Assembly (NCBI GenBank): GCA_036873135.1
Contig: JAPTYO010000008.1
Location: 37,890,819-37,954,818, forward strand
DNA length: 64,000 nucleotides
Origin: Clarkia xantiana subsp. parviflora
Lineage: Eukaryota > Streptophyta > Magnoliopsida > Myrtales > Onagraceae
Reading direction: 5' to 3'
Below, piece by piece: positions 55,141-64,000 of this stretch (positions within the stretch are counted from its first letter, which is position 1; each line of letters starts with the position of its first letter). The notes beneath the pieces are model-generated. The model did not search any database and was not told where the DNA came from. It worked only from the letters and a program-made list of their open reading frames with translations. The translations under genes were made by a program, and so were the position numbers.

Positions 55141-56097
55141 AACAATTTTTTTCTAAACCGAATTCAAGTCAATTAAAATAGGGAGGTCAAGTTTTAAAAT
55201 CCAAATGTTTTTGAACCTCGAAATGGACTACACAGTGCTCATAGGGTTACTAACCTTTATGCCTTGTTTCAATTATGGGGATGGATCTCGGAGATACATA
55301 TTTTTGGGACTGGTTAAATTAGTGGGTTGAATTGCAATCGTTTATTATTCAATATATATTTATGCATGATTAGAACTGTTGTCTTGACTGAGTCAAGCTA
55401 GCTGGATATTATACGTTGTGAGCGGAGCCCTGGTTAAATATATGGTATGCGCACTAGAATAGACATGCCGTGACGGTTGAAAATGTCTAGGACTCATGTC
55501 TAGAAGCTTGCGTGATTAAATATAAGCATGAATTGCAAATCAGCCCCTAATGTTTAAAATTATTTTAAAACCGAAAACCAGTAACCAAATATGTATGATT
55601 GATGTGGATGTTACATGTTTGACATGTATGCTAGAATGTTAAGGATGTAGTTGCGTTTGATAATTTACTTAAAAGTAGTATTATAAATACAAGCATGAGT
55701 TACTCGGAACATTAGACGCATGACGGATAAACATGTATGTGGTATGTATGATGAATGTCATATGATAATTTGCTTGGATTGTAGAATTGTGTATACATGA
55801 GTGAATTCATCGGAATGATTTTTCCAAAACAAAAAAGGGCATTGAGAAAGCCAAGATCGGGTATGCTTATTTTAAAATTCCCGTTTCGATAATTTGCGAT
55901 TTAAACCGTTTTTAACAGACTGATCTATTGGATAGAAGACGACAATAGTGTGAACTCTTTCACAGCCATCTTCCATTGGTTTACTGGTGGTCGGTTGGTT
56001 TAGATGACTGAGGAATCACTATCTTTCGGACTCCATCTTAATACATATTTGATGTATGCAATTCTTTCTCAAAATGTTATTGTCTCCCTGATTTTGC

Positions 56098-56991
56098 TTG
56101 ATCATCAATGTGTTAGTCATGGCTGCGATCAGCAATGTAATCTCCCAAATGAATAAGGGGGTGAGGTTGAACAGCAATAATTATAAGATCTGGAATAAGC
56201 GTGCAAGGATGGTGATCACTGAAATTAGAGGTTTGGAGCATCTGACTACAAAGAAAGTCAGACCGGAGGGCGACCTCACGGATGAACTGAAGAAATTCCA
56301 TGATGAATGGTGTGTAAAGGACCAGGAAATTCATTATGCCTTGTTGTCACTGCTTGTGGATGACATACTCTATGGATATGATCACTATGGGTCTGCCATG
56401 GACTTGTGGAACGGTCTTAAGGCAGGGTTTGGTGTTTACACCACAACTCAGAAGCGATCGTTAAACATCGCTTTAGACTCATACAAGATGAATCCCAAGC
56501 ACACATTGAAGGAGCATATTAGACAAATGTCGAACATGCTTACTGAACTCAAAGAGGCAGGAGAAATCCTGACCGACGAACAAAAGGTCCAATGCGTAAT
56601 CCGCTCTTTGCCTGACTCTTGGAATAGCATGAAAATGCACCTTACCCATGCCACTCAACTCGATGATCTCGAGAAAGTGCGAGTTCATCTCGAGCAGGAA
56701 GAGGATCGTCTCAAGGCTGAAAGGCCAATGGCGGAAATGCATATTGCATCCTCGCATCCAGTTGAGCAAAAGGGTAAGCGCAAGAACAAAGGCAAGAGAC
56801 TTCAGTTTAAGGCTAACAAACCTTTGGCTCCAAAACCTCAGAAGAAGTTCAAACAAAAGCAATTCGGAGGCAAGAAAAAGCAGGCAAAACAGACACGTAA
56901 AAAGGAAACTCGAACGTGCTTTAGGTGTGGCGTGAAAGGACACCTTGCTATTGCCTGCAAAAATCCTCCCAAGGTACGTGCTGAAGAATAA
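56098..56991 (+). CDS. gag: Copia-2 gag
   Basis: An open frame of 297 codons. The body is a Copia gag (UBN2-type) with LNSNNYKIWNKRARM, AMDLWNGLKAGF, RQMSNMLTELKEAGE and VIRSLPDSWNSMK. A Lys-rich linker leads to a canonical zinc knuckle C-x2-C-x4-H-x4-C (CFRCGVKGHLAIAC, residues 274-287). The conserved part starts near ISNVISQMNKG, so the ATG at 56119 may be the real start. Role: particle shell and RNA binding. The frame is surprisingly well preserved beside a dead pol region. No protease frame follows the stop at 56989. Confidence 0.88.
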   Translation: MIINVLVMAAISNVISQMNKGVRLNSNNYKIWNKRARMVITEIRGLEHLTTKKVRPEGDLTDELKKFHDEWCVKDQEIHYALLSLLVDDILYGYDHYGSAMDLWNGLKAGFGVYTTTQKRSLNIALDSYKMNPKHTLKEHIRQMSNMLTELKEAGEILTDEQKVQCVIRSLPDSWNSMKMHLTHATQLDDLEKVRVHLEQEEDRLKAERPMAEMHIASSHPVEQKGKRKNKGKRLQFKANKPLAPKPQKKFKQKQFGGKKKQAKQTRKKETRTCFRCGVKGHLAIACKNPPKVRAEE

Positions 56992-59034
56992 TGTTAACCT
57001 CATAAATTCTTTTGGGACTCATCTTACTCGAGAGTAATTCAATTCTCTATTGATTACAGAACCGAGAAGGAGAACAAGCACAAACCTGAGGAACTTGGCC
57101 CGAAGATATAAAGATTGAATGAAAGACTTTATCTTTAATTGCTTTGCTAAATGAACCTCTTCTTAATTTTCAGTATAAGATACATGATAATAAAATTCCT
57201 TGAAATATAGGAAACGTTTGTTTTGAGCATATGACAAATGCTCGGTCATAGTATTGATTATCATTCTTCGAGTCCTTTTAATTATCTGTTTGACGCATTG
57301 CTTACATATTGAGTATACATCTTATTTTATTATTATCACTCCATTGAATGAAATAAACTGTAATGATAATCATGTTTGAAACCGTTAAAACCGATTTAAT
57401 TGAATGAAATTCAAAAATGAAATGATTTAACCAAGGGTTTAACCCCAGAGTAGATTGCGCAACGCGCAAGTGGACGTCGATAGATGGAACACATTGTTTC
57501 ATTACATGAGTTTAATATTGAAGTGTTTATATGATGACGTGCTGACTTTTTGTTTGCACTCCTTCGGAAATATGACGTACTGATAACATTTACATCGGTA
57601 TGAAGTAAGCTACGTAAGCTACAACAACCTTGTAAAAGTATCAACTGACACATAAGGTGAATACCTACGATGCTCAGTTCAGAGATGGATAAAATCTCAG
57701 AGATAAGTCGGCAAACGAAGAAGGATGAAGTCAGTTAAATGATTTTCCTTCCAATAGCCTTGAACGATATGTCAGGCTAGGCATTCAAATCAAATGACAC
57801 ACTTCAAGAGACACAGTTTATACATACATAATGTTGGATTCGTTCTATCAGAAGTTCCCTATGGGATGATGAAAGATGATTCACATAAATGTAAAACTAT
57901 GTTTCAATTAATATCGGTAAGGTACGAAGCCATTATAGCTGATGGGTGATAATGAGTTAAATTGTATCACCATGCGACATTAATTTGCGCAACAAAACAC
58001 GTATTGAGGACAAGAGTACGTCAGTTACTCTTTGAAAATACCTGTTTACAGCTTGGATTGTTAAATGGTACCGTGGTCGAACATGAGACATTACATCACT
58101 AAGAGGGTGAATTTTCCAAATGCATGAACAGTTTCAATCAACATAGTCATGATTAAAACGTAGAAAAATAACGATGACAATCAGGTCCCACTTAACTCGA
58201 GTGTGGAAGATTTGAACCAGCAACTCAAGTGAATGACATGGTAAATGAGAATGGGAACATTTTCATAATAAGTCCAGTGAGAAGAATAAACCCTACCACA
58301 AGTAATCACTGTTGCTGTTGGGACGAATCAAGTCGAACCTAATGGTCAAAATTGCTGAACCAGGAATGACACAACTACCTATATTACCCATTGTTCCCAG
58401 TGGGAGTGATCCAACCATACTTGGTTCCAGATCCTAGTGATCAAAGAATGGATCTCAGAAGTAAAACCCCGAGACCAAGAGGTTGTAATAGGAAAATTAT
58501 AGGTCAAGGTTCTAGCACTGGTGTTGTTCCCAACAGACACGATGCTCCGATAAGAAGCATTGTTCCGAGTGGGAGGATTAGTCCCAATATAAATGATGCT
58601 ACGATAAGAAGCGTTATTCCGAGTGGGAGAAAAGATCAGACTGATAAGTGGGACTCATAATGCCTAGACAAGAGTCAAAGGCAAGTATCCCATTGAGTAA
58701 GGTGAAAACCCCGCTCAAACTGTTGGCAAGCATTGGAAAGACCTCAAGTGGAGAAATGGAAAGAAATAATAAATGAGAGAGATCGCCTAAATGAAAGCCA
58801 TTATAGTCTTTAGTTGATTTACCTGCTAAACACAGGGGCATAAGGATAAGGTGAGCCCTGAAAGAAGGTTAACCACTGATGGAAAAGGTCGAACAACCCG
58901 ACTTACTGCTAAAGAAATTGCCCAATTCACGGAGTGGACTTTGATAAGAGAAACTCACTGAATATGTGTAAAACCACGGTTAGGGCCATTTATGGTCTTG
59001 GTCGCAAGTGTCGATCTAGAGCTGCACCAAATAA
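56992..59034 (+). pseudogene. Decayed protease-integrase region of Copia-2
   Basis: This is the interval where Copia elements encode protease and integrase. I see no integrase HHCC or DDE motifs. The part from about 57780 matches Copia-1 at 600-1560. A Ser/Arg-rich frame at 58391-58660 reflects repeats of CCGAGTGGGAG. Just before the RT frame, peptides such as FTEWTLIRETH are visible near 58928. Confidence 0.6.
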
Positions 59035-60282
59035 ATGTTAAGACCGCAATCCTCCACGGAAACCTGGAAGGAAGAGATCTACATGGAGCTACCGGAGGGT
59101 TTCATTACTCCTGGTAACATACGTAAAGTTTGTAAACTCCAAAGGTCCATATACAGTCTTAAACAGTTGTTTCGGCAATGGTACCGCAGATTCCACGAGG
59201 AAATCGTAGGAAATAGATTCGTGAATCTTCACGAGGATCCGTGCGTGTATTATAAGACCTCCGGGTTTAAGTATGTCATCTTAACCTTATACGTGGACGG
59301 CATACTCATTGCTGCAAACGACGTGAGTTTCATGAAGAAGTCAAAGTCTTGGTTAGCATCTGTATCTAAGATGAAAGACATGGGAGAGGCCACGTATATC
59401 TTAGGCATTAAAATTGCTAAAGATCGGGCTACCCGGAAATCGTGTCTATCTCAGGAAGCCTATATCAACAAGTTGTTGAAAAGGTTCAGATTACAGGATG
59501 CCAAACCCGTGGAAACGCCGGTAGTATTTGGGTGCGCACTGTTTAAATGTGACGGCCCCAAGAATTTGGCGGAGCGGGAACATATGAAGGGTGCAGAGTA
59601 TTTAAGCATGGTTGGTAGTTTGATGTACGCCATGCAATGCACCCGTCCGGATATCTGTTACGCTGTGGGCCTAGTAGCACGCTTCTATTCAGATCCTGGC
59701 TATAAACATTTAAAGGATGTAAAACGAATAATTCGTTATCTGAAACGTACTGCCGACTATGCTCTGTGCTATGAGGGCGGGAAGTTAGAATTGACCGGTT
59801 ACAGTGACGCCGACCATGGTGGCGATCTGGATGATCGTAAGTCCACCACAGGAGGAGTATTTCTCCTTGCTAATGTCGCCATTCGATGGACGAGCAAGAA
59901 GCAAACCTGTGTCGCGCTGTCAACAATGAAATCGAAATTCGTTGCTCTCTCTAAGAATGCACAGGAAGTAGTCTGGCTGAAAAGGCTTCTTACTGCGTTG
60001 CTTGGTGGTGAAGTCGGAAGTAAACCTGTAAAGGTGTTCTCCGACAGTCAGGCAGCTATTGCGGCAGTTAAGAATCCGAAGTACCATAGTAGGACCAAAC
60101 ACATTGATGTGAAATATTCATATGCTAAATCGATGGTAGAAGACAATATAATCACTATGGAATACTTGTCCACTGATAATATGATTGCGGACCCATTAAC
60201 TAAGCCACTACACAGGGAGATATTCAAAAAGCATGTAAAACTGCTTGGATTGTGTAGGGTTAGAAATGGCATGTATTTGTGA
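59035..60282 (+). pseudogene. Copia-2 reverse transcriptase and RNase H, active site altered
   Basis: An open frame of 415 codons covering the later two thirds of RT and RNase H: GFITPGNIRKVCKLQRSIYSLKQ, WYRRFHEEIVGN and LHEDPCVYYK. The active site is YVDG at 59290-59301, where the family has YVDD, so one catalytic Asp is replaced by Gly. RNase H shows TGYSDADHGGDLDDRKST, FSDSQAAIAA and HIDVKY, but ALSTMKSKF stands where the family usually has an acidic residue (ALSTMESEF in Copia-1). The start of RT is out of frame upstream. It is probably inactive, but the length of the frame suggests recent decay. Confidence 0.85.
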
Positions 60283-61363
60283 TAACGTTTTGATATTAGA
60301 AAGTTACATTTTGTAAGAAAAAGAATTGCAACTGAGTTTATGATCAATCGACGTCATAATGTTTTGATTACATCAAATTTACGGTCTATAAACTGAGTCG
60401 TGGGAGGACGCAATCCTCTGCCAAAACTATGTCGAATGTGGGCCTTACCTAGTCACACATGTACGGTCGTCTTGTGATGGAGGGAGGCCTCCACTATGCA
60501 AGGCTGGCTAAGAATCAGGGGGATAAACCTTATTGAGCAGAATGATTCTCTATAGTCGAAGTAACTCGACGTGATTCTCGTTCTGCAGATCGTCGTGATG
60601 AACTTCGTTCGTCATAAATCCACATTCTGGGCCGGATGAAAATCTGTGATAGCATGATTGACATGTCCAATTCTTGTTGACCCAAAAGGTACAAGTATGC
60701 TATCAACGCGTGCTTCATACTACGCGTGCCATGTTCAACCACGGGGTAACCGCTCGGTTGTACTAGGAAGGAATCCTCGTGATTCTGGCGGGTGCAAACT
60801 TCTTCACCTCGAGCGTGTGATTGATCCCGGGAGCCTTATGAAGAGGCACCCTAAGTATACACATGGAATCAATGCTTGCTTCCCGGCGTACGAGCGTAAT
60901 GCTGAACAAAAAGGCCCAGTGACCACGTCTTTGGAAACCAGTTGGTTTGACTAAGGGTATGAGCGATGGGGATGGTCAAGTTCACCTGTAATTCACCGAT
61001 TCTTGTATTCACTAGGTGGCCACCAGCCGGATATTAGTTGAAGGTTGTGAATACTTATACGGATGCCTTGGAGAAGTGTTCCTAGGCAAATGGAGGATTA
61101 TCAGTTGACCTAGGATACAACGTGGTACAATATATATAAATGTTGTTTATAACATGTTGATTGGAGAAAAGGGAATCAACGTTCCGCGGGCGCTACAACA
61201 CTCCTAACAGATGAGTAGCATGATGCCCGTCGTATCCGCCGGTCGCACGGCAAACCTCGTATGAACTATTTAGAAGCCGAAGCAGATCAAATGGGAGAAA
61301 TGTTGATGCGGATTTGGACAACAATACATTAACAGGCACCCTCCCATTCCGGCAAGTGGGAGC
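60283..61363 (+). other. Copia-2 region between pol and 3' LTR
   Basis: Non-coding, collinear with 34963-36088 of Copia-1. Ends with the polypurine tract AGTGGGAGC (61355-61363). Confidence 0.7.
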
Positions 61364-61937
61364 AGTAAGCATATGGTGATGGGTGTCGTAATTGATAGCC
61401 CATAATATGTATAGTTTACCTAATGAACTTGGATAAATGTCACATTAGGGTAATTGGGCTAGACCCAAATCCCAATTGACATGAGAGGCCCAAAATTGGG
61501 CCTCCCTATACTAATGACCGGCCGAAACTTATAGTGAGGGTAAAGTGGACTTTTGTCCACTTTACTCCTCCTATAAATAAGAGGTGTTAGTGAATATTTT
61601 AGGGTTAATCATAATTCCCTCAAAGAGAGTTTTAGAGAGAACAACCCTCCTCCCACACCACACTAGTTCGGCCGAACCCTTACCTCACCGAAGGTGTGCC
61701 AAATTGCTTTCGAGCAAACTCTCCAGAGATCTGTCCCTGTGCCAAGAATCGATCATAGGGCCTCTCTAACAAGAACCTCTACGGGTCTCGACCAGAGGAT
61801 CGTGAACTCCCTATCGAGAAGATCTTGGGTCTACGGATCACCTTAAAGGTATGTGTGAAACTTCCGCTGCGTAGTTGATATTACTAGAATGTACCTTGTT
61901 TATAGTATCCGTAGTGATTACTCCCCGCAATCTAACA
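61364..61937 (+). repeat. Copia-2 3' LTR
   Basis: 574 bp. Begins AGTAAGC where the 5' copy has TGTAAGC and ends ATCTAACA. Confidence 0.9.
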
Positions 61938-61942
61938 CATCC

Positions 61943-63137
61943 ACCGTTTAATCAGCTACCAAATAAAGAGTGCTTCCGCTAGGTTGAAAACCCGAAAGGG
62001 CGGCCTAGGAAAAATCAGAAAATGAGGGGCATGATTGCAAATTCAGAAATTGCAATCATGGCAAAACGAGAGGAAATAAAATCCCGATGGAATGAAAACC
62101 TCAAGGGGCATTCCATGAAAAAATCAGGAAACTGAGGGGCACGGTCGACAATCTCTCAAATTCGACTGTGGCAAAAGGAGAGAATAAGAGAGAAATTCTA
62201 AAAAAGAAAAAGATCTCGCTAGATTGTCGCACCATACGCAATTTAGGTAAAAATTAGGGACAAATATTCATGCTCATGTGTATTTTCTACTACACAGCGT
62301 TTTCCAAAGTCAACATCACGTCAAGCGAGATGGTTACAGTCTGCTCTCGCAGGTCGCATTTCAATGATGAGTAGGACTGTTACAGTTTGTTCTAACGAGT
62401 CAATTTCACGGCAAACGGGACGGTTACAGTCTTCTCTCGCAAGTCACCATTCGAGGATGAGTAGGACTATTACAGACTGTTCATACAAGTCACAAACCAG
62501 AAATCTGGATCTGTAGTTTTCCAACTTTCCGAGAGTCACAACACGACGAACGAAACCTTTGATTTTCAGCCTTCATAAGTCACAAACCGAAAATCAGGAT
62601 CTGAAGTTTTCCAGCTTTCTGAGACTCACTTCCGACGAACGAAGTCTTAGTATTTAGCCTTCGCAAGTCACGCCACTAGAGGCACTTCTTCAACAGACGC
62701 CACTAGAGACTCTTCTCCGACATACGCCACTTGAGGCTTTTCCTTATCGTTCGCCACTGGAGGCATCATTGATTAAGGTTTTACTTTATTGCACGTCAAT
62801 GGAGGCTTTTCCTTGTCGCTCGCCATTGGAGGCATCGCCGATCGAGGTTTTACGTTACTGCATTCTGGTAGAGGCTTTTCTTTTCTGCACGCCACTGGAG
62901 GCTTTTCGTTACTGTACGCCACTGGAGGCTTTTCTTTTCAGCACGCCACTGGAGGCTTTTCGTTACTGCATGCCACTGAAGACTTTTCGTTACCGTCCGA
63001 AATATGCTAGGAGCTCCCTTGAAGTCTCGAAGACTCAAAAGAAAGACATACTTCTCGTCCAAAATTCGGTGTTTCCTCGTATTTGGAAAAATTCACTCGA
63101 ACATGTTATACGGGAATTCATCTAAAGATGGGCAAAC
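61943..63137 (+). repeat. NA-1 interior, repeat-rich end
   Basis: Contains 'GGTTGAAAACCCG' units (61979-62110), paired segments of about 120 bp around 'GGTTACAGTCT' and 'AATCTGGATCTG' (62330-62670), and about 12 units of 27 bp with the core CGCCACTGGAGGCTTTTC (62690-63000). The last stretch, AAAGATGGGCAAAC, is a possible polypurine tract. Confidence 0.75.
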
Positions 63138-64000
63138 TGTAAACACCTAATTTTGTAATAAGCGCGAAACACGTGACATGTGACGCATTAAATGAGGAAA
63201 TGTCTAAATATGGCAAGTTGAGAAGTTTCCAGGAATGCTTCAACGTATATTCGGACATTATATGTATTTATTATTAGGGATAAATTATCAATATTTATTT
63301 TCTTATTAGATTATATTTGAGGGGGGGGGGGGGGGGGGGGGGGAGGAACGCGGGGATTGTGGCATCGTTTGAAAATAATAAGCTTAAAATTCATGACATG
63401 GTTCTCTATACTGTTTTTCAATTTGCTTGTTGTTATTATTATTAGTAAAATTGTATGTTTTCTGCTACAGGTAGTGAACGGCATCTTCGGACTTCTTCCT
63501 CTTCACTGGCGCTGACGGCGACCTCCTCCAGCCTAACAATCGGAGCGACCTATGCATCGTGTCATCCTCCTTGCCGGTAAGGGTGTTTTCTTCTTCCCTG
63601 TGCTCGTGCTCTACCATCAACCCTTCCCATTAACTCCTTCAACATCCGCCAATCACCGTCCGTGCTCCGACCATCACCGTGACGTCGCTGCTTGATTTGT
63701 CCGCCGTCACCCTTGATTCGATCAATCTGATTCCGACCGGCCAACCCCGCTCCTCCGAGCATGACTTTATCCTCCTCCAAGTTCCATCGCCGGTACTAGC
63801 GACGTCCGCGGTCCACACCCAGTCCGATTGCAGGTAACTTCCATCATTCACTCTCTGACTGTCGCTGCTCAGTTCCTTTGCCGGCACCGGTGTTCCGCTA
63901 TCTCAGAGCTGCTTTATCGTCGGCCTAGTCGCTCCACAAGCCTAGTCCAGCGCCTCTTGAAGCATCCCCGGAGCCACCACAGGTCGTCGTCTTCCTACTG
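63138..64000 (+). repeat. NA-1 3' LTR, cut by the window end
   Basis: TGTAAACACCTAATTTTG, then homology to 36958 onward. Includes a 23-base G run (63321-63343), about 100 bp absent from the 5' copy (63350-63475), and the GC-rich tail. The Tat-1 insertion site corresponds to about 63914-63918, where this copy is uninterrupted. Confidence 0.85.
63321..63343 (+). repeat. G homopolymer (23 bases) in the NA-1 3' LTR
   Basis: An uninterrupted G run at the position matching 37232-37258. Confidence 0.92.

Larger units (their letters stand above)
54005..56097 (+). other. Long non-coding leader of Copia-2
   Basis: About 2.1 kb between the PBS and gag, without a recognisable gene. It contains the TA microsatellite at 54608-54683 and a GAACCG-rich tract at about 54895-55140. 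Confidence 0.7.
53388..61937 (+). mobile_element. Copia-2: Ty1/Copia element, decayed
   Basis: Inserted in the NA-1 tandem array. The TSD is CAGCC (53383-53387) and CATCC (61938-61942), one mismatch. LTRs are 53388-53988 and 61364-61937. A PBS of the initiator-Met type follows the first LTR. The gag frame is open (56098-56991) and the RT-RNase H frame is open (59035-60282). The protease and integrase region between them has no frame, and the RT active site reads YVDG. The element is 8.55 kb, long for Copia because of a 2.1-kb leader. Confidence 0.9.
36958..64000 (+). mobile_element. NA-1: large LTR element without recognisable coding capacity, incomplete at the window end
   Basis: Its two LTR copies are 36958-37728 plus 48532-49265 (split by Tat-1) and 63138-64000 (cut by the window end). 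Both start with T/CGTAAACACCTAATTTTG and share the poly-G run and the GC-rich tail. A PBS-like sequence follows at 49269. The interior (49287-53387 and 61938-63137, split by Copia-2) has AT-rich and tandem-repeat blocks but no gag or pol. That fits the large non-autonomous (LARD-like) class. The lineage is unknown. The left end begins CG where the right copy has TG, and only one flank is visible, so the TSD cannot be checked. Confidence 0.78.

Noticed and set aside
1..64000. tRNA, rRNA, organellar or host single-copy genes
   Set aside because: On reading both strands I saw no tRNA-like cloverleaf with CCA-type ends other than PBS complements, no rRNA blocks and no non-transposon protein. Weak or very short genes could be missed without a search tool.

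Overview
This 64 kb window is a block of nested LTR retrotransposons from a flowering-plant nuclear genome. I find no host gene, tRNA, rRNA or other cellular locus. The plant assignment rests on Ty3/Gypsy elements of the Tat lineage, which have a second RNase H after the first, an antisense extra gene and a PBS reading TTGGCGCCGTCTGTGGGAAC, and on Ty1/Copia elements with an initiator-Met-type PBS. The species cannot be told from this sequence.

Seven elements can be separated from their TG...CA termini, 5-bp target-site duplications (TSDs) and interrupted homologies. Copia-1 is the oldest layer. It starts before the window, and its reverse transcriptase (RT) gene is split at 1927/33865. Tat-3 (1933-33864, TSD AATGG) sits in that split. 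Tat-2 (6104-17324, TSD ATACT) is inserted in the interior of Tat-3. Tat-4 (22356-33338, minus orientation, TSD CCAAT) is inserted in the 3' LTR of Tat-3. Copia-1 resumes at 33865 and ends in a 53-bp tandem array. NA-1 (36958 to beyond 64000) is a large LTR element with no recognisable protein. It is itself interrupted by Tat-1 (37729-48526, in its 5' LTR) and by Copia-2 (53388-61937, in its interior).

Tat-1 is the only complete element. It has two identical 647-bp LTRs, one open 1852-residue gag-protease-RT-RNase H-integrase frame, and on the opposite strand an intact four-exon gene with its own TATA box. Tat-2 has the same plan and LTRs differing at only two positions, but carries a nonsense codon, a frameshift and a damaged antisense gene. 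Tat-3 keeps only a gag nucleocapsid-like protein, with the zinc-knuckle module duplicated. Tat-4 keeps only the antisense gene, duplicated and decayed. NA-1 keeps no recognisable gene.

The four Tat-type elements share LTR ends, a leader motif (GCATCGGAGAGGG followed by a hairpin) and a polypurine tract (about CTCGGGGGCA or CTTGGGGGCA). This suggests a family in which a complete element could supply proteins to gag-only and antisense-gene-only relatives. The copying relationship is inference; the shared signals are visible in the sequence. Coordinates of ends supported by a TSD are firm. Ends of tandem arrays and splice sites of decayed genes are approximate.
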